A stretch of 64,000 nt of DNA from NCBI RefSeq assembly GCF_030811455.1, contig NZ_JAUSQU010000001.1, positions 3,844,001-3,908,000 on the forward strand, given 5' to 3'. Positions 17,712 to 26,452 of the stretch are shown piece after piece. The notes below the pieces were generated by a model. It was not told where the DNA came from, did no database searches, and saw only the letters and a list, made by a program, of their open reading frames with translations. Both the position numbers and the translations under genes were made by a program. Every line of letters begins with the position of its first letter. The stretch's first letter is position 1. Source of the stretch: Streptosporangium lutulentum. Its GTDB lineage: Bacteria > Actinomycetota > Actinomycetes > Streptosporangiales > Streptosporangiaceae.

Positions 17712-18818
17712 TCACCTCAGCGCGGGCTTGGCCACCCGGGGAAGCACGCCCTCGCCGAACCAGTACGCCTCCTCCAGGTGGGGGTAGCCGGACAGGATGA
17801 ACTCCTCGATGCCGAGCGAGGCGTACTCCTCGATCCGCTCGGCGACCTGGGAGTGGCTGCCGACCAGCGCCGTGCCGGCGCCGCCGCGGATGAGGCCGAC
17901 CCCGGCCCAGAGGTTCGGGTAGATCTCCAGATCGCGGGCCGTACCGCCGGCGAAGCCCTCGTGCAGCTCCAGCATCCGCTTCTGCCCGACCGACTCGCTG
18001 CGGCCCAGCGTCTTCCTGGCCGACACGATGTCCGCCGGGTCGAGCGCGGCCAGCAGCCGTTCCGCCTCCGCCCAGGCGTCCCGCTCGGTGTCACGGGTGA
18101 TCACGTGCAGCCGGATGCCGAACCGGATCTCGCGCCCTTTCTCCTCGGCCAGCCCGCGGATCCACTTGATCTTCTCGGCCACCTGGTCCGGGGGCTCGCC
18201 CCAGGTCAGGTAGACGTCCACGTGCTTGGCCGCGACCGGCCCCGCGGCCTGCGAGGAACCGCCGAAGTAGATCTCCGGGACGAGCTCGGGCACCTCCGCG
18301 ACCATCGCGCCGTCGACCTGGTAATGCCTGCCGGTGAAGTCGTACGGCGTGCCGCTCCACGCTCCGCGCACGATCGACAGGAACTCGTCGGTCCGCGCGT
18401 AACGCTCGTCCTTGGAGAGGTGGTCGCCGAACCTGGCCTGCTCGGCCGTCTCCCCGCCGGTCACCACGTTGAGCAGGAGCCTGCCACGCGAGATCCGCTG
18501 GTAGGTGGCGGCCATCTGCGCTGCCAGGGTCGGCGACATGAAGCCGGGCCGGAACGCGACGAGGAACTTCAGCCGTTCCGTCTCACGGGTCAGCGCGGCG
18601 GTGACCAGCCACGCGTCCTCGCACCAGGTGCCGGTCGGGGTGAGGACGGCCTCGAAGCCGAGCTGCTCGGCCGAACGGGCGATCTGCGCCAGGTATTCGA
18701 TGTCCGGCGGCCGGAACGGGGCCGACTCGGAGCGCCCGTACCTTCGCAGGAGGCCGGGTCCGCCACCGGTGAGGACCCGGCTGTCGCCGGAGGTGGGCAG
18801 GAACCAGTGGAATTTCAT
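17712..18818 (-). CDS. ssuD: FMNH2-dependent alkanesulfonate monooxygenase
   Basis: This 368-residue LLM-class flavoenzyme cleaves alkanesulfonates to an aldehyde and sulfite using reduced FMN and O2. The N-terminal MKFHWFLPTSGDSR, the TPTGTWCEDAWLV region and the active-site YQRISRGRLLLNVVTGG and DEFLSIVRGAW stretches match SsuD closely, and the length is typical. GGAGGCATTCG just upstream supports ATG 18818. It lies 106 bp downstream of ssuA in the same orientation. The flavin reductase SsuE is not in this cluster and must be supplied from elsewhere. Confidence 0.93.
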   Translation of the reverse strand: MKFHWFLPTSGDSRVLTGGGPGLLRRYGRSESAPFRPPDIEYLAQIARSAEQLGFEAVLTPTGTWCEDAWLVTAALTRETERLKFLVAFRPGFMSPTLAAQMAATYQRISRGRLLLNVVTGGETAEQARFGDHLSKDERYARTDEFLSIVRGAWSGTPYDFTGRHYQVDGAMVAEVPELVPEIYFGGSSQAAGPVAAKHVDVYLTWGEPPDQVAEKIKWIRGLAEEKGREIRFGIRLHVITRDTERDAWAEAERLLAALDPADIVSARKTLGRSESVGQKRMLELHEGFAGGTARDLEIYPNLWAGVGLIRGGAGTALVGSHSQVAERIEEYASLGIEEFILSGYPHLEEAYWFGEGVLPRVAKPALR

Positions 18819-18924
18819 CGAATGCCTCCAATATGAATGGTCTCCGGCCCGAACCGCGAGGTGGGCGTTCCGGCGGCCTCATCGGGGCCGGTCGCCCGAA
18901 GGCTCCCCGGCCGCGAGGGAAGCG

Positions 18925-19920
18925 TCACGGGGTGCTCTCCAGGGCCGCGTCATACCGGGTGTCGACCACGTCGGCGATCTTGACGGGGACGGGGATGAGC
19001 TTGGCCTCGCTGAACGCGTCGGCCACGAGCTGCTCGCGGGCGACGACGTCCCCTGCGAGCTTGAGGTCCTTGAACTGGCCGCGGTCGATCGCCACGGAGA
19101 CGACCGCCTGGTCCACACCGGTGAGCTGGGAGAAGACCTTCGCCCACTCCTCCTTGTGGCCGTTGGCCCACTCGTGGGCTTTGCGGATGCGCGCCACCCA
19201 GTCGCCCAGCGCCGCCGAGCGGGCCGGGTCGGCGAGGGCGTCCTGGCCGGCGATCTGGAACTCGAATCCGTTGGCGTAGCCCTCGCCGTCGACCAGGATG
19301 CGCGCCTTGGTCTGGGCCTCGGCCTGGGCGGTGTAGGGATCCCAGATGGCCCAGGCGTCGATCTTGCCCGAGGAGAGCGCGGCCAGGGCGTCCGGGGGCT
19401 GGAGATACTGCGGCTGGATGTCGGCGAAGGTCAACCCCTCCTTCTTGAGTACGGCCAGCAGGTGGAAGTTGGCGGAGCTGCCCTTGGCCACGGCGACGCG
19501 CTTGCCCCGCAGGTCGGCGGGAGTCTTGATCGGCGAATCGGCCGGGACGACGATGGCCTGGCCGCCGATGCCCTTCTCCGAGACCGCGACGATGGAGATC
19601 TTCGATCCCGCGGCGGCGGCGAAGACCGGCGGGGAGTTGCCGACCGCGCCGAAGTCCAGGGAACCGGCGTTGATGGCCTCCAGGATCGGCGGCCCGGAGG
19701 TGAACTGGGCCCAGGTGACCTTGTATTTGACGTCTTTGAGCTGTCCCGCCGCGGTGAGGAGCGCCTGCAGCCCCGTCCCCTTCTGGTCCCCGACCCGGAG
19801 CGTCACCTGGGAGAGGTCGACCGAGCCGTCCGCTCGTACGGCCTGCTCCTCGCCTCCGCCGCAGGCGGCCGTGACGGTGAGGAGCAGGGCGGCCATCAGA
19901 ATGGCGACACGGCGTTTCAC
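18925..19920 (-). CDS. ssuA: Aliphatic sulfonate ABC transporter substrate-binding lipoprotein
   Basis: This 331-residue NMT1/SsuA-like binding protein is lipid-anchored (MKRRVAILMAALLLTVTAAC, lipobox Cys near 20). The mature protein shows the family motifs LRVGDQKGTGLQALL, FTSGPPILEAINAGSLDFGAVG and KGSSANFHLLAVLKKEGL. It starts with GTG at 19920, overlapping the ssuB stop by 4 bases (GTGA). It captures sulfonates, or related compounds such as taurine or nitrate, for SsuBC; the linked ssuD makes sulfonates most likely. Confidence 0.92.
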   Translation of the reverse strand: MKRRVAILMAALLLTVTAACGGGEEQAVRADGSVDLSQVTLRVGDQKGTGLQALLTAAGQLKDVKYKVTWAQFTSGPPILEAINAGSLDFGAVGNSPPVFAAAAGSKISIVAVSEKGIGGQAIVVPADSPIKTPADLRGKRVAVAKGSSANFHLLAVLKKEGLTFADIQPQYLQPPDALAALSSGKIDAWAIWDPYTAQAEAQTKARILVDGEGYANGFEFQIAGQDALADPARSAALGDWVARIRKAHEWANGHKEEWAKVFSQLTGVDQAVVSVAIDRGQFKDLKLAGDVVAREQLVADAFSEAKLIPVPVKIADVVDTRYDAALESTP

Positions 19921-20723
19921 GTTGTTCCCTCCGGGGTGACGCCGAGCCTGGTGAGCAGGGTCGAGCGCAGGGCGATGAGATCTCGATGATCGCGGTGGCG
20001 AGGCCGGGGCAGGTCCACCCTGGACTCGTGGGCGATCACGCCCCGGTCGAGCACCAGGATGCGGTCGGCCAGGAGCATGGCCTCGTCCACGTCGTGGGTG
20101 ACGAGCAGGATGCCGGGACCGTGCCGTGTCCAGAGATCGAGCACGAGCCGGTGGATGGTGATGCGGGTCAGCGCGTCCAGGGCGCTGAACGGCTCGTCCA
20201 GCAGGAGCAGGTCGGGCTCGCGGACCAGTGCCCTGGCCAGAGAGGCCCGCTGGGCCTCTCCTCCGGACAGGGTGAGCGGCCAGGCGCCGTGCAACTCGCC
20301 GAGCCCGACCTCCTCCAGCGCCGCCAGCGCGGCGGCGTGCGGGTCGGGGGTCCGCAGCCCGAGCGCGACGTTGGCCAGGACCCGTTTCCACGGCACCAGC
20401 CGGGGTTCCTGGAAGGCCACCGCGACGGTGCCGTCGACCTCGGCCTCGCCCTTCGCCCCGGGGTCGAGCCCCGCGAGCACCCGCAGCAGCGTGGACTTGC
20501 CCGAACCGCTCCGGCCGAGCAGGGCGACGAACTCTCCCCGGCGGATCTCCAGATCGACGCCGTCGAGAACCCGCCGCTCGCCGAAGGTCCGGGTGAGGCC
20601 GTTCACCCTCACCGTCGGCGCCGGGATCGCGGCCCTTCTGGAATCCCGGGGCGCGGCGGTCTCGGAACCCGAGGTGGCCGTCCCGAGGTCCGAGGTCACG
20701 ATGACAGGAAGCTCCGTCGCCAC
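19917..20723 (-). CDS. ssuB: Aliphatic sulfonate ABC transporter ATP-binding protein
   Basis: This 268-residue ATPase has Walker A LLGRSGSGKSTLLR, signature LSGGEAQRASLARALV, Walker B LLLLDEPFSALDALTR and an H-loop VTHDVDEA. These residues match the SsuB/TauB/NrtD group. The first ~30 residues are a variable Ala/Arg-rich leader. The GTG start at 20723 is supported by GAGGAGGG seven bases upstream; it overlaps the ssuC end by 28 bases. A later GTG at 20699 would give a neat 4-base overlap but lacks a close ribosome site. Confidence 0.92.
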   Translation of the reverse strand: MATELPVIVTSDLGTATSGSETAAPRDSRRAAIPAPTVRVNGLTRTFGERRVLDGVDLEIRRGEFVALLGRSGSGKSTLLRVLAGLDPGAKGEAEVDGTVAVAFQEPRLVPWKRVLANVALGLRTPDPHAAALAALEEVGLGELHGAWPLTLSGGEAQRASLARALVREPDLLLLDEPFSALDALTRITIHRLVLDLWTRHGPGILLVTHDVDEAMLLADRILVLDRGVIAHESRVDLPRPRHRDHRDLIALRSTLLTRLGVTPEGTT

Positions 20724-21538
20724 GACAGGGCCCTCCTCTCCAGTAGGCGCACCAGCGCGTCGGTGAGCAGGCCGAAGATCGCATAGACGATCAGGCCGAC
20801 GACGATCACATCGGTGCGCAGAAACTCACGGGCATCGTTGATCATGTAGCCGAGGCCGGCGTCCGCGTTGATCTGTTCCGCCACGATCAGCGCCAGCCAG
20901 GCGACGCCCAGGCTCTGCCGCAGGCCGACGAGGGTCTGGGGCAGCGCGCCGGGCAGGACGATGTGGGCGATCATCGCCGAGCGGCGCAGCCGCAGCACCT
21001 GGGACAGCTCGGCGAGCTTGCCGTCCACTCCGCGGATCCCGGCGAAGGTGTTGAGGTAGAGCGGGAAGACCACGCCGAGGGCGACCAGCGCCACCTTCGG
21101 CGTCTCGCCGATCCCGAACCAGAGGATGAACAGCGGGATCAGGCCGAACAGCGGCAGCGCCCGCAGCATCTGCAGCAGCGGGTCGACCGTGTTCTCCCCC
21201 ACCCGGCTGAGCCCGGCGATCAGCGCCAGGCCGATCCCGGCCAGCGCGCCGAGGGTGAAGCCGATCGCCACGCGTTGCAGCGAGGTCGCGATCGCCGAGG
21301 GCAGGACACCCGCCTGGATCAGGTCGGCGGCGGTGGTGACGATCTTTACCGGTGAGGCGAGGAGACGTTCGGGGAGCAGGCCGGCGCTGCTGGCGATCTG
21401 CCAGACGACGACGATGACCAGCGGGCTGAGCATGCGCTGCCAAGCGGCGGCGAGCGGCCGGGGAACGCGTGGACGCGCCCGTACGGCCCGGCTCCGCACC
21501 CCCACGTCGATGACGGGAGCGGACACGAGAGACCTCAT
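20696..21538 (-). CDS. ssuC: Aliphatic sulfonate ABC transporter permease
   Basis: This 280-residue membrane protein has six hydrophobic segments of the BPD_transp_1 family. The coupling EAA-like loop is recognisable in the QVLRLRRSAMIAHIVLPGA region, followed by LPQTLVGLRQSLGVAW, which is typical of SsuC. It is the first gene of ssuCBA-ssuD. The upstream AT-rich region (21539-21660) holds the promoter, including the AACATGTA-type motif noted separately. Confidence 0.93.
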   Translation of the reverse strand: MRSLVSAPVIDVGVRSRAVRARPRVPRPLAAAWQRMLSPLVIVVVWQIASSAGLLPERLLASPVKIVTTAADLIQAGVLPSAIATSLQRVAIGFTLGALAGIGLALIAGLSRVGENTVDPLLQMLRALPLFGLIPLFILWFGIGETPKVALVALGVVFPLYLNTFAGIRGVDGKLAELSQVLRLRRSAMIAHIVLPGALPQTLVGLRQSLGVAWLALIVAEQINADAGLGYMINDAREFLRTDVIVVGLIVYAIFGLLTDALVRLLERRALSWRRSFLSS

Positions 21539-21577
21539 TCACGGCTGGAGACTGGGTCACAACCCATCGTCAGACAT

Positions 21578-21609
21578 ATAACCCACAAAGTCAATCGGAA
21601 ATACATGTT
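21578..21609 (-). promoter_or_regulatory. Candidate regulatory motif upstream of ssuC
   Basis: On the + strand it reads ATAACCC, then 20 bases to TACATGTT, in an AT-rich window 40-71 bases upstream of the ssuC start. A similarly spaced pair (ATAAC to TACATGTT) precedes the four-monooxygenase operon at 31319-31349. A shared sulfur-responsive site is possible, but the match is short. Confidence 0.3.
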
Positions 21610-21711
21610 ATATAGATCATCGCATGCCGCCCGACACCGCCCCAACCTGTCAGATAGTTGGTAGATTCAAATAAAAGCCCCATATGTATGCACAGGTGGA
21701 GGGTCAGCACC

Positions 21712-22194
21712 GTGGAGGTCGAACAGACGGCGTTGCCGGGAATCGGACTGCGGCACGAGTTCACGACGCGGTCTGGCCGGCGAATCGGGATCGTCTCTCA
21801 CCGCACGGGCCGTCGCGACCTGGTGATATACGACTCGGCCGATCCCGACCGCGCGTGCGAGACCGTCAAGCTGAACGACGAGGAGGCCGACGCGCTCGTC
21901 GAGTTGCTCGGCGCCCCCCGCATCGTCCAGCGTCTGAACGCCCTGCACCGGGAGGTCGAGGGGTTGGTCAGCCTCCAGCTGCCTATCCTGCCCGGCACCC
22001 CGTACGCCGGACGGCCGATGGGTGACGCGCGCGTCCGCACCCGCACCGGCGCGTCCATCGTGGCCGTGGTACGCGAGGGCCAGGTGGTCGCCAGCCCCGC
22101 CCCCGACTTCGAGCTGGCCGACGGCGACGTGGTGGTCGTGGTGGGCAGCCCGGAGAGCACCTCCGCCGTCTCCGACATCCTGGCCCACGGGTAG
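21712..22194 (+). CDS. KhtT/TrkA-C-like regulatory subunit of a K+/H+ antiporter
   Basis: This 160-residue soluble protein opens with VEVEQTALPGIGLRHEF, the conserved start of KhtT-like antiporter subunits. A C-terminal RCK_C (TrkA-C) domain spans residues ~85-155 (TRTGASIVAVVREGQ, then LADGDVVVVVGS). The GTG start at 21712 is chosen because of GGAGGG at 21699-21704 and the family N-terminus; earlier in-frame ATGs would add unrelated residues. The domain binds nucleotides or cations and gates the antiporter encoded 8 bases downstream. The role is K+ and pH homeostasis at the membrane. Confidence 0.88.
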   Translation: MEVEQTALPGIGLRHEFTTRSGRRIGIVSHRTGRRDLVIYDSADPDRACETVKLNDEEADALVELLGAPRIVQRLNALHREVEGLVSLQLPILPGTPYAGRPMGDARVRTRTGASIVAVVREGQVVASPAPDFELADGDVVVVVGSPESTSAVSDILAHG

Positions 22195-22202
22195 GGCATC
22201 GG

Positions 22203-23360
22203 GTGCACATCGCAATTCTTTTCCTGGAGCTCGGTGCTGTCCTGCTCGGGCTCGGCATCCTGGGCGCGCTGGCGTTACGCGTCGGCATCTCCCCCATCCC
22301 CCTCTACCTGATCGCCGGCCTGGCCTTCGGCACGGGCGGCATCATGCCCCTGGCCACCAGCGAGGAGTTCATCTCGGTCGGCGCCGAACTCGGCGTCATC
22401 CTGCTGTTGCTCACGCTCGGCCTGGAGTACAACGCCGACGAGCTCGTGACCAGCCTGAAGGGCAACGCCCGGGCCGGGATCGTCGACCTGGTGCTCAACG
22501 CGGCACCCGGCGCGATCGCCGCGCTGCTGCTCGGCTGGGGGCCGGTCGCCGCCCTCGCCATGGCGGGGGTCACCTACGCGACCTCCTCGGGCATCACCGC
22601 CAAGGTCCTGTCCGACCTGGGGTGGATCGGCAACCGGGAAACCCCGGTGGTGCTGTCGCTGCTGGTCTTCGAAGACCTGACCATGGCGATCTACCTGCCC
22701 ATCCTCACGGCCGTGCTGGCCGGGCTGAGCTTCGCCAGCGGCGCGGTCACCGTGGCGATCGCGCTGGCCACGGTCAGCGTGGTGCTGCTGGTCGCGCTCC
22801 GCTACGGCAGGTTCATCGAGGCGTTCGTGTCCAGCCCCAACAACGAGGTGCTGCTGCTGAAGGTCGTCGGCCTCGCGCTTCTGGTCGCCGGGGTGGCCCA
22901 GCAGCTCCAGGTCTCGGCCGCCGTCGGCGCGTTCCTCGTCGGCATCGCGCTGTCGGGGAAACTCGCCGAGGACGCCCAGGCGCTGCTGACCCCGCTCCGG
23001 GACCTGTTCGCCGCGGTGTTCTTCGTGTTCTTCGGACTGCAGACCGACCCCACCAAGATCCTCCCGGTCGCCGGGCTGGCCGTACTGCTCGCCGTGATCA
23101 GCATGATCACAAAGCTGCTCACCGGTGCGTACGCCGCCCGCCGGGCGGGCATCGCCAAGGCCGGGCGCGCGCGGGCCGGAATCGCGCTCATCCCCCGCGG
23201 CGAGTTCAACATCGTGATCGCCGGACTCGCGGTGACCGCCGGGGTCCACCCCGATCTGGGCCCGCTGGCCGCCGCCTACGTCCTCATTCTCGCCGCGTTC
23301 GGCCCGCTGGCCGCCCGGCTCGTCCAGCCCTTCATCACCGCCATCGCCAAACGCGCCTGA
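22203..23360 (+). CDS. CPA2-family cation:proton antiporter (KhtU-like)
   Basis: This 385-residue inner-membrane antiporter has about 12 hydrophobic segments. Family signatures include PLYLIAGLAFGTGG, GLEYNADELV, VTYATSSGITAKVL, LVFEDLTMAIYLP (ion-site ED pair) and the late IPRGEFNIVIAGLA. It lacks a fused C-terminal RCK domain, which matches the separate regulatory subunit encoded just upstream. The start is GTG 22203. The pair resembles Bacillus KhtTU, a K+ efflux system activated by alkali or electrophiles; the exact ion is inferred. Confidence 0.9.
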   Translation: MHIAILFLELGAVLLGLGILGALALRVGISPIPLYLIAGLAFGTGGIMPLATSEEFISVGAELGVILLLLTLGLEYNADELVTSLKGNARAGIVDLVLNAAPGAIAALLLGWGPVAALAMAGVTYATSSGITAKVLSDLGWIGNRETPVVLSLLVFEDLTMAIYLPILTAVLAGLSFASGAVTVAIALATVSVVLLVALRYGRFIEAFVSSPNNEVLLLKVVGLALLVAGVAQQLQVSAAVGAFLVGIALSGKLAEDAQALLTPLRDLFAAVFFVFFGLQTDPTKILPVAGLAVLLAVISMITKLLTGAYAARRAGIAKAGRARAGIALIPRGEFNIVIAGLAVTAGVHPDLGPLAAAYVLILAAFGPLAARLVQPFITAIAKRA

Positions 23361-23702
23361 CCTCGCTGTCCGGTGCGGGGGATCTCTTCCGATTCCGGAC
23401 CCAGGCTTCCAGCGACCGTGCCACGTCCGGCTCAACCCTTCCGTCCGATGGGTCCGGTTCCCTGAAGGATGATCAGCGTGGGGACGCTGGGGGTCGATGC
23501 CGGGTGGAGTGGCCGAGCCGGTTGACGGGTTCGGGTTCGCGTGCGTGACGGCGGACGGCGCCGAAGTCCGGTGAGGCCTCGCTGAGGCGTGGGCAGCTCC
23601 GTTGGAGCCGGGTCGGCCGGTCCGTCGGTTCCGCTCGCACAGTCGGTTCCGCTCACACAGAGGCCCGGTCTCCCCGCTCCGACCACGCTCGTGCTCCGGG
23701 CA
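23361..23702. other. Convergent intergenic spacer with an 18-bp tandem duplication
   Basis: There is no gene in these 342 bp. Two adjacent 18-bp copies of GTCGGTTCCGCTC(G/A)CACA occur at 23624-23641 and 23642-23659. No clear terminator hairpin is visible. Confidence 0.4.
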
Positions 23703-24353
23703 TCACGAAGCGGCCCCTTCCAGCAGGCCTTTCACAAGGGCACGCACGCCCTTGTCGTAGGTGTCACGCGCGGCCAGCTCCTCCCACCTGGGGCCCAGCG
23801 CCGCCAGGTGCGGCAGTTCCTCGGCGTCAAGGTCGACGAAGGTCCGGCTGCGGTAGGTCGGTCTGTCGTCCTGGCGTCGTCGCGCCGCGGAGGCCCGCGC
23901 GGCGATCTCGCCACCCGTGTAGTGCCAGATGATCCGGTACGCGTCCACGGCGGCTTCGGTGCCGAGCCCGGCGCGGACCGCCGCGTCGATGATCGTCTCC
24001 GGGTACCACAGCGCTCGGATGGAGAACAGGTCGTCGGCCCTGAGCACGTCCACGATCCACGGACGCCCGGACACCGCGTCACGCATGGCCGCGGCGGCGG
24101 CCACGATGCGCTCGGCGGGATCTTCGGGAAGCTCGGGCTTCGGCAGTCCGGCGGCGTAGTCGTCGAGGAGCAACCGGAGCAGTTCCTCCTTGTCGCGCAC
24201 GTGGTGGTAGAGAGCCATCGCGGTGGTGCCCATCTCTCGGCCCAGCCTGCGCATGGACAGGCCCTCGGGGCCTTCCGCGTCAACGATCCGGTGCGCCGCG
24301 GACACGATCTCGGCCTTGGAGATCTTCGGGGGCCGTCCCGTGCGAGCTGACAT
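23703..24353 (-). CDS. TetR/AcrR-family repressor
   Basis: This 216-residue repressor has an N-terminal HTH at residues 10-55 (AHRIVDAEGPEGLSMRRLG then TTAMALYHHVRDKEELL) and a TetR_C ligand-binding domain. The starts of this gene and the divergent MFS pump are only 22 bases apart. A 24-bp near-perfect palindrome fills that gap and the pump start, so this protein very likely represses the pump and itself. The likely inducer is a pump substrate. Confidence 0.92.
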   Translation of the reverse strand: MSARTGRPPKISKAEIVSAAHRIVDAEGPEGLSMRRLGREMGTTAMALYHHVRDKEELLRLLLDDYAAGLPKPELPEDPAERIVAAAAAMRDAVSGRPWIVDVLRADDLFSIRALWYPETIIDAAVRAGLGTEAAVDAYRIIWHYTGGEIAARASAARRRQDDRPTYRSRTFVDLDAEELPHLAALGPRWEELAARDTYDKGVRALVKGLLEGAAS

Positions 24354-24364
24354 ACCGCCATGTT

Positions 24365-24388
24365 ACTTTCTATACATGTATAAAAAGT
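24365..24388. promoter_or_regulatory. TetR operator palindrome lying over the MFS start codon
   Basis: The centre is the perfect palindrome TATACATGTATA (24371-24382), extended by ACTTTC and AAAAGT arms to 24 bp with one mismatched pair. The ATG of the pump gene is at its exact centre. The site begins 12 bases from the tetR start. Confidence 0.75.
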
Positions 24389-25725
24389 CCCCCTGGCCGG
24401 CCATGGGCGTACTCGCCTTCGCCGTGGCCGTCGGAACGCTGCAGATGACGGCCATGGTGCCGATGCTCCCCGTCCTCCAGCAGCGGCTCCACACGCCGCT
24501 GACCTCCGTCTCCTGGACCCTCACCGCCGCGCTGCTCTCGGGCGCGGTCTCCATCCCCCTGCTGTCGCGCCTCGGCGACCTGTACGGCAGACATCCCGTG
24601 GCACTGGTGGCGCTCGCCCTGCTGGTGGCCGGGTCGCTGCTCAGCGCCGTGGCCACCACGCTTCCCCTTCTCATCGCCGGCCGGGTGCTGCAGGGCATGG
24701 CCGCTCCCCTGCTGCCGCTGGCCATGGGCATCGCCAGGCAGTCCGTGCCCAGGGACCGCCTGCCCACGGCCATCGGCGTGCTGAGCGCCATGATGGGCGT
24801 CGGCAGCGGCGCGGGCATGATCCTCGCCGGGCTGGTCGGCGGCACCTACCAGGCGCTGTTCTGGATCCTGGCCGGGCTCGGCGCGGCGGCGTTCGCCCTG
24901 GTCGCGGTCGTCGTGCGCGAGCCCGCGCGCAGCTCGCCCGGCGGCCGTCCCGACCTGGTGGGCGCGGCGCTGGTGGCCGCCTGGCTGATCTGCCTGCTGC
25001 TGGCCATCAGCAAGGGCACGGCCTGGGGCTGGACCTCGCCGGGCACACTCGGGCTGCTCGGGGCCGCCGTCGCGCTGGCCGCCGTCTGGGTGGTGACCGC
25101 CCGCCGCACCGCGTCACCGCTGATCGAGATCCCGATGCTCCTGCACAGGGGGACGGTCGGCGCGACGGTCGCTTCGATGCTGCTCGGCTTCGCCCTGTTC
25201 GCCGCGATCACCACGCTGTCGTCCGTGGCGCAGCAGGTGTTGGGCGCCTCGGTGCTCCAGGTCGGCCTGTACCTGCTGCCGACCGCGCTGCTCATGCTGA
25301 TGGTCTCGCTGTCGGCGGGCCGGTTGATGCGCAGGTTCTCCTCCTCCTCCATGGTCGGCACCGGCTCCCTGCTGGTGGCCGCCGCCACGCTCTGGCTGAG
25401 CCTCTCGCATGGCGGCTCCGCCGACCTGTACGGCGCGGCGGCCGTGCTCGGCGTCGGCATCGGCCTCGGGTACGCGGCGCTCGGCACCATGTCGGTCGAG
25501 CACGTCGAACCGGCCAAGACAGCAGCCGCAGGCGGCGTGAACGCGCTGGTCAGAGTCGTCGGCAGCAGCCTGGCCGGCGCGGTGACCGCGGCCTTGCTCT
25601 CCGGCTCGGGCCCGGGATGGAGCTTCGCCGCCTCGGCGGTCGCGGCCCTGGTCTCGGCCGTCTTCGGCTACGCGCACGGCGCGCCGGCCCGCGTCCCCGA
25701 TGTACTGACCAAGGAGATGGCATGA
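24376..25725 (+). CDS. MFS drug efflux transporter under divergent TetR
   Basis: This 449-residue transporter has 12-14 hydrophobic segments. Motif A appears as SRLGDLYGRHPVAL, and the N-terminal helix GVLAFAVAVGTLQMTAMVPMLPVLQ is typical of DHA2-like pumps. ATG 24376 sits inside the operator and has no ribosome site, so the mRNA may be leaderless. If TATAAA at 24379 is the -10 element, ATG 24403 would be the real start and the protein 9 residues shorter. Its stop overlaps the hemerythrin gene start as ATGA. Confidence 0.88.
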   Translation: MYKKSPWPAMGVLAFAVAVGTLQMTAMVPMLPVLQQRLHTPLTSVSWTLTAALLSGAVSIPLLSRLGDLYGRHPVALVALALLVAGSLLSAVATTLPLLIAGRVLQGMAAPLLPLAMGIARQSVPRDRLPTAIGVLSAMMGVGSGAGMILAGLVGGTYQALFWILAGLGAAAFALVAVVVREPARSSPGGRPDLVGAALVAAWLICLLLAISKGTAWGWTSPGTLGLLGAAVALAAVWVVTARRTASPLIEIPMLLHRGTVGATVASMLLGFALFAAITTLSSVAQQVLGASVLQVGLYLLPTALLMLMVSLSAGRLMRRFSSSSMVGTGSLLVAAATLWLSLSHGGSADLYGAAAVLGVGIGLGYAALGTMSVEHVEPAKTAAAGGVNALVRVVGSSLAGAVTAALLSGSGPGWSFAASAVAALVSAVFGYAHGAPARVPDVLTKEMA

Positions 25726-26147
25726 CGTCCGAACGGCTCATCGCGTGGGGTGACGAGCTGGTGAAGCTCCACGACGGCTTCCGCGGAGACCTCGCCGAGC
25801 TACGGCGTTCACGCGGCACCGGCCTCGGCACCGGGCTCCGTGAGCACTGCCTGACTTTCTGCGAGGCCCTGCACCTGCACCACACAGGGGAGGACAACGT
25901 GCTGTTCCCCCACCTCGCCGACCGGCACCCCGAACTGGCCGATGTGCTGGCCCGGCTGCGAAGCGAACACCATGTGGTGGCACGTCTCCTGGCCCAGGTA
26001 CGGGCCCTGGTCGCCACCGGCGACGCGGACGCGATCGCAGCCGAGCTCGACCGGCTCACCGGCGAGCTGGAAAGGCACCTGGACTACGAGGAAGAGCAGC
26101 TCGTGCCACTGCTCAACCAGATGACCGACATGCCGGAAGACCTCTGA
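25722..26147 (+). CDS. Hemerythrin HHE-domain protein
   Basis: This 141-residue four-helix bundle has the di-iron ligands expected of an HHE domain: H in VKLHDGF, HHTGEDNVLFPHL (H-x3-E), EHHVVARLL and HLDYEEEQLVPLL (H-x3-E). Such domains bind O2, NO or redox signals. It is translationally coupled to the MFS pump and so shares its TetR control, an unusual partner for a drug pump. A role in oxygen or nitric-oxide protection during efflux is inference only. Confidence 0.88.
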   Translation: MTSERLIAWGDELVKLHDGFRGDLAELRRSRGTGLGTGLREHCLTFCEALHLHHTGEDNVLFPHLADRHPELADVLARLRSEHHVVARLLAQVRALVATGDADAIAAELDRLTGELERHLDYEEEQLVPLLNQMTDMPEDL

Positions 26148-26452
26148 CCGAACGCCGCCCCAAGCGGCGCCCGACCTGTGGCGGGCTCCGGCGGCGGGTC
26201 AGGCGCAGTGGCGGGCGAGGGTGCGGGTCGCCACGTTGCCCTTCACGCTCGTGCCGGGTGAAACGCCGCGCTCGCCGAGGCGGCGGACCGGATCGTCACG
26301 CCGCCGCTCACACACTCGCTCGAAAGGGACCGAAGGCGCCACGACGTGGATGCGGTCATCGCGTGGCGAAGACACCGCCGTTGACGTGGATGATCCGGCC
26401 GGTGACGGTGGCCGGGGAGCGGCCCCGGCCGGGGTGGTCCCCGGGTGCGCGA
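26148..26452. other. Intergenic region with gene debris
   Basis: This 305-bp spacer between the hemerythrin and monooxygenase genes holds a recognisable short-chain dehydrogenase tail (listed separately) and no intact gene. A second short minus-strand frame ends at 26199, but I could not match it to a family. Confidence 0.4.
26356..26440 (-). pseudogene. C-terminal relic of a short-chain dehydrogenase/reductase
   Basis: The minus strand encodes SPATVTGRIIHVNGGVFATR followed by a stop at 26356-26358. The T-G-x-x-I-x-V-N-G-G pattern is the standard C-terminal motif of SDR enzymes. Only ~27 codons remain, with no start or NAD-binding domain, so an SDR gene was deleted here. Confidence 0.6.
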
